Below, piece after piece: positions 5,190-7,857 of a DNA stretch of 7,857 nucleotides. Every line of letters starts with the position of its first letter. Within the stretch, counting starts at the first letter, position 1. The notes beneath the pieces were generated by a model, which saw only the letters and a program-made list of their open reading frames with translations, did not search any database and had not been told where the DNA came from. The position numbers and the translations under genes were made by a program. The DNA comes from Alphaproteobacteria bacterium (GTDB lineage Bacteria > Pseudomonadota > Alphaproteobacteria > UBA828): contig JABJCZ010000254.1 in NCBI GenBank assembly GCA_018668475.1, positions 1 through 7,857 on the forward strand, given 5' to 3'.

Positions 5190-7016
5190 TTATGCCGCCC
5201 GAACGTTATTGAGAAATTTGTCCACCTCATCCTTCAACAGATCAGACTGGGATCGCAGATCATTGGCGGCACCCAGCACCTGAGCCGCCGCCGCACCAGA
5301 TTCATTCGCTGCTGACGACACAGACTCGATCGTTGCCGATACCTCCTGCGTTCCCTTGGCCGCCTGCTGAGCGTTTTTCGAGATTTCAACGGTCGCCGAA
5401 TCCTGTTGCTCTACAGAAGCTGCGATGCTGCCGGTGATCACGTTGACGTCACCAATCGTTTCGGCAATTTTCTCGATGGCGCTCACCGTATGGTCCGTTA
5501 CGGACTGCATTTCACTTACCTGTTCGCCGATCTCACTGGTTGCACGCGAAGTCTGATTAGCGAGTTGTTTGACCTCGTTAGCCACCACGGCGAAACCCTT
5601 ACCGGCCTCACCGGCACGCGCAGCCTCAATGGTGGCATTAAGAGCCAACAAATTTGTTTGCGATGCAATATCGTTGATCAGGTCAATAACCTGACCAATT
5701 TTTTGAGACGCATCCGCCAGGCTCTGCACTGCCTGCGTTGTGTCCGTCGCGCCGTCCTGGGCGCTTTTCACTGTTTCAGTGGATCTCGCGACTTGCGAGG
5801 CGATTTCACGGATCGAACTGGAAAGTTCCTCCGACGCAGCGGCGACCGTGCCCACATTGGAAGATGCCTGTTCGGATGCCGAAGCCACCGTGAGCGCCTG
5901 CGAGCTGGTCTCCTCGGCGGATGCCGCCATCATCTCAGCGGATGATTCGAGCTGACTTGCGCCAGCGGAGACAGCCTCCAGAATCCCGCTTACGGCATCT
6001 TCAAGATTGTCCGCCATGGTAAGCTGGGCTTGGCGCCGCTCTTCGCGGGCTTGCGCCCGTTCAGCCGAGCGTTCTTCCTCCAACAGCTTAAGCGCAAGTG
6101 TCTTTTCCTTGAACGTTTCGAACGCGACGGCGACCCGGCCAATTTCATCGCGGTTACGCACGTTGACTGTGACCGTCGTATCACCCTCAGCCAGCCGATC
6201 CAGTGCATTGGTAACGAGATTGAGCGGCCGCGAGATTACAAATCGTGAAAACAGAAACGCCAGGAGCAGGCTCACAACGGCTGCAACAGCCGCAATGATC
6301 GTGAGCATCTGAAGCGCCTCTTCCTCATGCCGGGCCGCATTTGAGGCTGAGGTGTGCGTGAACGCCTCAAGCTCGGTGACCAGCGCAATAAGTGCAGTAT
6401 CAAGTTGGTCTACTTCCGCTTCGATAGTTGCAGCCAAGGCAATGGCGCGGCCTGTCTGGCCCGCAATCAGGAGAGAAAAGGCTTCCTCAGCGTGAGTATC
6501 GAAGGCGGCGTGTGTGTGCTCAATTTCCGTCATTAATGTCAGCACATGCTCGAACTCAGATTTTGCTGTCTCGCTGGACGCGTGCGCAATGGCATTGTCT
6601 GCGAGTTGCTCTGCTAGCAAAATTTCGCTGTTCACCTTGATGTTAAATTCCCGAAATTCACTTGTTTCGTGCTCAAACAAGGCAACCGCATGGGCGTCGG
6701 TCTGCATTTCTTCTCCGAAACGAATTGCGCGCTCCAGATGAATAGCCTGTTCCAACTGATGCACCGTCACTTTCGTCACGACTTCAGTCAGCGGAATATC
6801 CTGATTGGCGATCTCCGAGATTTCCTTGCCTATGGAATTGATCTGGATAATCGCGACAAGCGCGACTGCAATTGTAAACGCGACGCAGATGGAAGCGATC
6901 ACCATCAATTTGGCAACGACCGGAAATTGCCATTTGCCGGCATTACCCGTTTTGCCGGTACTAACAGTGTCGTCGGCAATGTCGTCAGCAGTGTCGTCAG
7001 CAATCGAATTGCTCAT
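5190..7016 (-). CDS. Methyl-accepting chemotaxis protein with HAMP domain
   Basis: This 608-residue inner-membrane chemoreceptor passes ligand signals to CheA/CheW. A cytoplasmic lead (1-30) holds an IADD-type repeat. TM1 is about 33-59, the periplasmic helical sensor 60-236, TM2 about 237-258, HAMP about 259-312 ([23 protein letters not shown]), and the signalling domain about 335-600. The hairpin tip, [31 protein letters not shown] (448-482), is diagnostic. Likely methylation pairs are Glu368-Glu369, Glu382-Gln383, Glu396-Glu397 and Glu536-Gln537. No NWETF-type CheR tether ends the protein. The sensor region is rich in His and Glu (for example His86, His93, His109, His116, His167, His169, His175); its ligand is unknown. 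The frame is open to 7130, but the start at 7016 has GAGGG ten bases upstream, and the 38 extra residues look like translated leader. No che gene is nearby. Confidence 0.95.
   Translation of the reverse strand: MSNSIADDTADDIADDTVSTGKTGNAGKWQFPVVAKLMVIASICVAFTIAVALVAIIQINSIGKEISEIANQDIPLTEVVTKVTVHQLEQAIHLERAIRFGEEMQTDAHAVALFEHETSEFREFNIKVNSEILLAEQLADNAIAHASSETAKSEFEHVLTLMTEIEHTHAAFDTHAEEAFSLLIAGQTGRAIALAATIEAEVDQLDTALIALVTELEAFTHTSASNAARHEEEALQMLTIIAAVAAVVSLLLAFLFSRFVISRPLNLVTNALDRLAEGDTTVTVNVRNRDEIGRVAVAFETFKEKTLALKLLEEERSAERAQAREERRQAQLTMADNLEDAVSGILEAVSAGASQLESSAEMMAASAEETSSQALTVASASEQASSNVGTVAAASEELSSSIREIASQVARSTETVKSAQDGATDTTQAVQSLADASQKIGQVIDLINDIASQTNLLALNATIEAARAGEAGKGFAVVANEVKQLANQTSRATSEIGEQVSEMQSVTDHTVSAIEKIAETIGDVNVITGSIAASVEQQDSATVEISKNAQQAAKGTQEVSATIESVSSAANESGAAAAQVLGAANDLRSQSDLLKDEVDKFLNNVRAA
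6969..7004 (-). repeat. Three tandem 12-base repeats inside the chemoreceptor start
   Basis: Three near-identical 12-mers lie in tandem (plus strand GTCGTCGGCAAT, GTCGTCAGCAGT, GTCGTCAGCAAT at 6969, 6981 and 6993). They encode the repeated tetrapeptide run [12 protein letters not shown] at residues 5-16 in the acidic cytoplasmic lead. Each unit is a multiple of three, so copy-number change would keep the frame. Confidence 0.85.
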
Positions 7017-7182
7017 TGGCTCATTTCCCTCGCAGAAATATTGTTCCCTTCCACCCCGGAACGTCCGATACGGATCGCTCACCCCTCCAGGCACGATCCC
7101 ACCGTTCGAGGGCGGAACATAAAATGTCATTTCCGGTCGCTACATCCGGTATCGCCCATCAAACACGTAGGGTATTAAATGT

Positions 7183-7201
7183 ACGTAAATTCCACGTAAA
7201 T
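7183..7201. repeat. Eight-base direct repeat at helical spacing
   Basis: ACGTAAAT occurs at 7183-7190 and 7194-7201, eleven bases from start to start. A partial third copy, ACGTA, is at 7175-7179. It lies in the AT-rich core between the two divergent genes, where a regulator bound on one face of the helix could act on either promoter. The regulator is unknown. Confidence 0.5.
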
Positions 7202-7243
7202 AGGGATTAACCGATATACGCGCCAAACGGTGGCAGGCACATA

Positions 7244-7249
7244 TATGAT
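7244..7249 (+). promoter_or_regulatory. Candidate -10 element for ogt
   Basis: TATGAT matches TATAAT at five of six positions, 72 bases before the ogt start. No convincing -35 is found 16-18 bases upstream, so the promoter would be weak or activator-dependent. No Ada-box is recognised. Confidence 0.35.
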
Positions 7250-7321
7250 TGCGAACCGACGGACGAAAACTGAGAAAATCCGACCCGGCATCCTGTTCGG
7301 TTCCCTGCCAAGGAGACCTGC

Positions 7322-7849
7322 ATGCAACTGTATATCGATCAAATGGCCTCGCCACTCGGCAAGCTACTTGTCGTGGCCAGCGAAACCGTGGTCTGTGCCG
7401 TCAAATTTGACGATGCCGAAGGCCCGCTAGTTTCGGCGCTGCAAAAGCGCTTCGGACCGCAATTATCGTTGCGTGAAGCAGACGATCCACTAGCCGCCTG
7501 CTCCGCCCTCACCGACTACCTAAATGGCGATCTCACAGCGGTCGATACATTGCCGGTCGATGGCGGTGGCACGCCGTTTCAAGCCAGGGCCTGGGCCGCG
7601 TTGCGCGAGATCCCTGCCGGCACGACGGAGAATTACGGCCAGCTTGCCGCCCGGCTTGGCAAACCCACGGCGAGCCGCGCCGTAGGTGCCGCCAATGGGC
7701 GCAATCCCATTAATATTATCGTGCCTTGCCACAGAGTGATCGGCGCAGATGGTTCGCTCACTGGCTATGGCGGCGGGCTATGGCGTAAACGCTGGCTGCT
7801 TGCGCATGAGGGAACCTTGCCGCCAGAAACCGGCGAACTGCCACTTTGA
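7322..7849 (+). CDS. ogt: Methylated-DNA--protein-cysteine methyltransferase
   Basis: This 175-residue protein is an O6-alkylguanine-DNA alkyltransferase, which moves the alkyl group from O6-methylguanine (and O4-methylthymine) to its own cysteine in a single suicidal reaction. The active-site motif is IIVPCHRVIG with acceptor Cys136. Upstream lie GTPFQARAWAALREIPAGTT.NYG (83-106) with Tyr105, and the helix-turn-helix segment ASRAVGAANGRNP (117-129) with the arginine finger Arg119. Downstream is LTGYGGGLWRKRWLLAHEG with Tyr149. The length and lack of an extra domain fit the constitutive Ogt type, not the two-domain Ada regulator. The start has an excellent AAGGAG six bases upstream. The gene is complete, its stop lying eight bases before the window edge, so its downstream partner is not visible. 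Confidence 0.95.
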   Translation: MQLYIDQMASPLGKLLVVASETVVCAVKFDDAEGPLVSALQKRFGPQLSLREADDPLAACSALTDYLNGDLTAVDTLPVDGGGTPFQARAWAALREIPAGTTENYGQLAARLGKPTASRAVGAANGRNPINIIVPCHRVIGADGSLTGYGGGLWRKRWLLAHEGTLPPETGELPL

Positions 7850-7857
7850 CGCACGTA

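Larger units (their letters stand above)
7017..7321. other. Divergent control region between the chemoreceptor and ogt
   Basis: This 305-base stretch carries no gene I can support. It must hold promoters for both flanking genes. Visible items are the chemoreceptor ribosome site (GAGGG, 7027-7031), an AT-rich core at 7170-7250 with a direct repeat, a -10 candidate for ogt, and the strong ogt ribosome site AAGGAG (7310-7315). On the minus strand TTGGCG (7227-7222) followed 18 bases later by TATTTA is a weak promoter candidate for the chemoreceptor. ORFs crossing the region lack ribosome sites and family features. Confidence 0.6.

Noticed and set aside
5048..5230. 60-codon minus-strand ORF across the chemoreceptor terminator
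   Set aside because: It runs through the chemoreceptor 3' end and the terminator stem, with no ribosome site and no recognisable features.
5674..5686. TTGATCAGGTCAA inside the chemoreceptor gene, nearly the reverse complement of the FixK/Fnr box at 38-51
   Set aside because: The half-sites are five, not six, bases apart, and the bases encode the conserved IDLIND segment of the signalling domain, so the likeness is best explained as coincidence.
7017..7130. 38-residue extension of the chemoreceptor
   Set aside because: No ribosome site at 7130 and no receptor features in the added residues; the start at 7016 has GAGGG upstream.
7149..7156. GGCGATAC on the minus strand, resembling the sigma-28 flagellar -10 (GCCGATAA)
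   Set aside because: Six of eight matches but no TAAA-type -35 at the required distance, so a motility-sigma promoter is not supported.

Overview
The window looks like a chromosomal segment of a free-living alphaproteobacterium. This rests on the fairly GC-rich codon use, the style of the methyl-accepting chemotaxis protein, and a FixK/Fnr-type box (TTGA-N6-TCAA) near the left edge. I cannot name the genus. No insertion sequence, CRISPR array, tRNA, rRNA or phage gene is visible, and I see no sign of a dedicated defence or mobile system. Most genes are ordinary housekeeping or accessory metabolism.

Left part (1-2102, plus strand): a promoter region with the FixK/Fnr-like box leads into an SMP-30/gluconolactonase-family lactonase (181-1086). 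After a 156-base gap with a GC-rich hairpin come an OsmC-family protein (1243-1707) and, 14 bases later, a one-domain cupin (1722-2102). The last two are probably co-transcribed and may read through from the lactonase.

Middle (2139-5005): an unrecognised secreted or membrane-anchored coiled-coil protein with two cysteine pairs (2139-3128, minus) converges on the cupin. It is divergent from pcaD, the 3-oxoadipate enol-lactonase (3390-4184, plus), which has its own upstream region. pcaD converges on a short-chain dehydrogenase/reductase (4208-5005, minus), which has a possible small leader ORF just upstream.

Right part (5123-7849): a methyl-accepting chemotaxis protein (5190-7016, minus) ends in a clear intrinsic terminator (5123-5155). 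A 305-base divergent control region with direct repeats separates it from ogt, an O6-methylguanine-DNA methyltransferase (7322-7849, plus).

Taken together, the metabolic genes suggest small-molecule catabolism: lactone hydrolysis by two unrelated folds, the beta-ketoadipate pathway step and an oxidoreductase. They come with redox protection (OsmC), alkylation repair (Ogt) and chemotaxis. The genes are not arranged as one pathway operon, so that link is inference. The least explained items are the coiled-coil protein, the cupin with altered metal-binding motifs, and the small ORF before the dehydrogenase.
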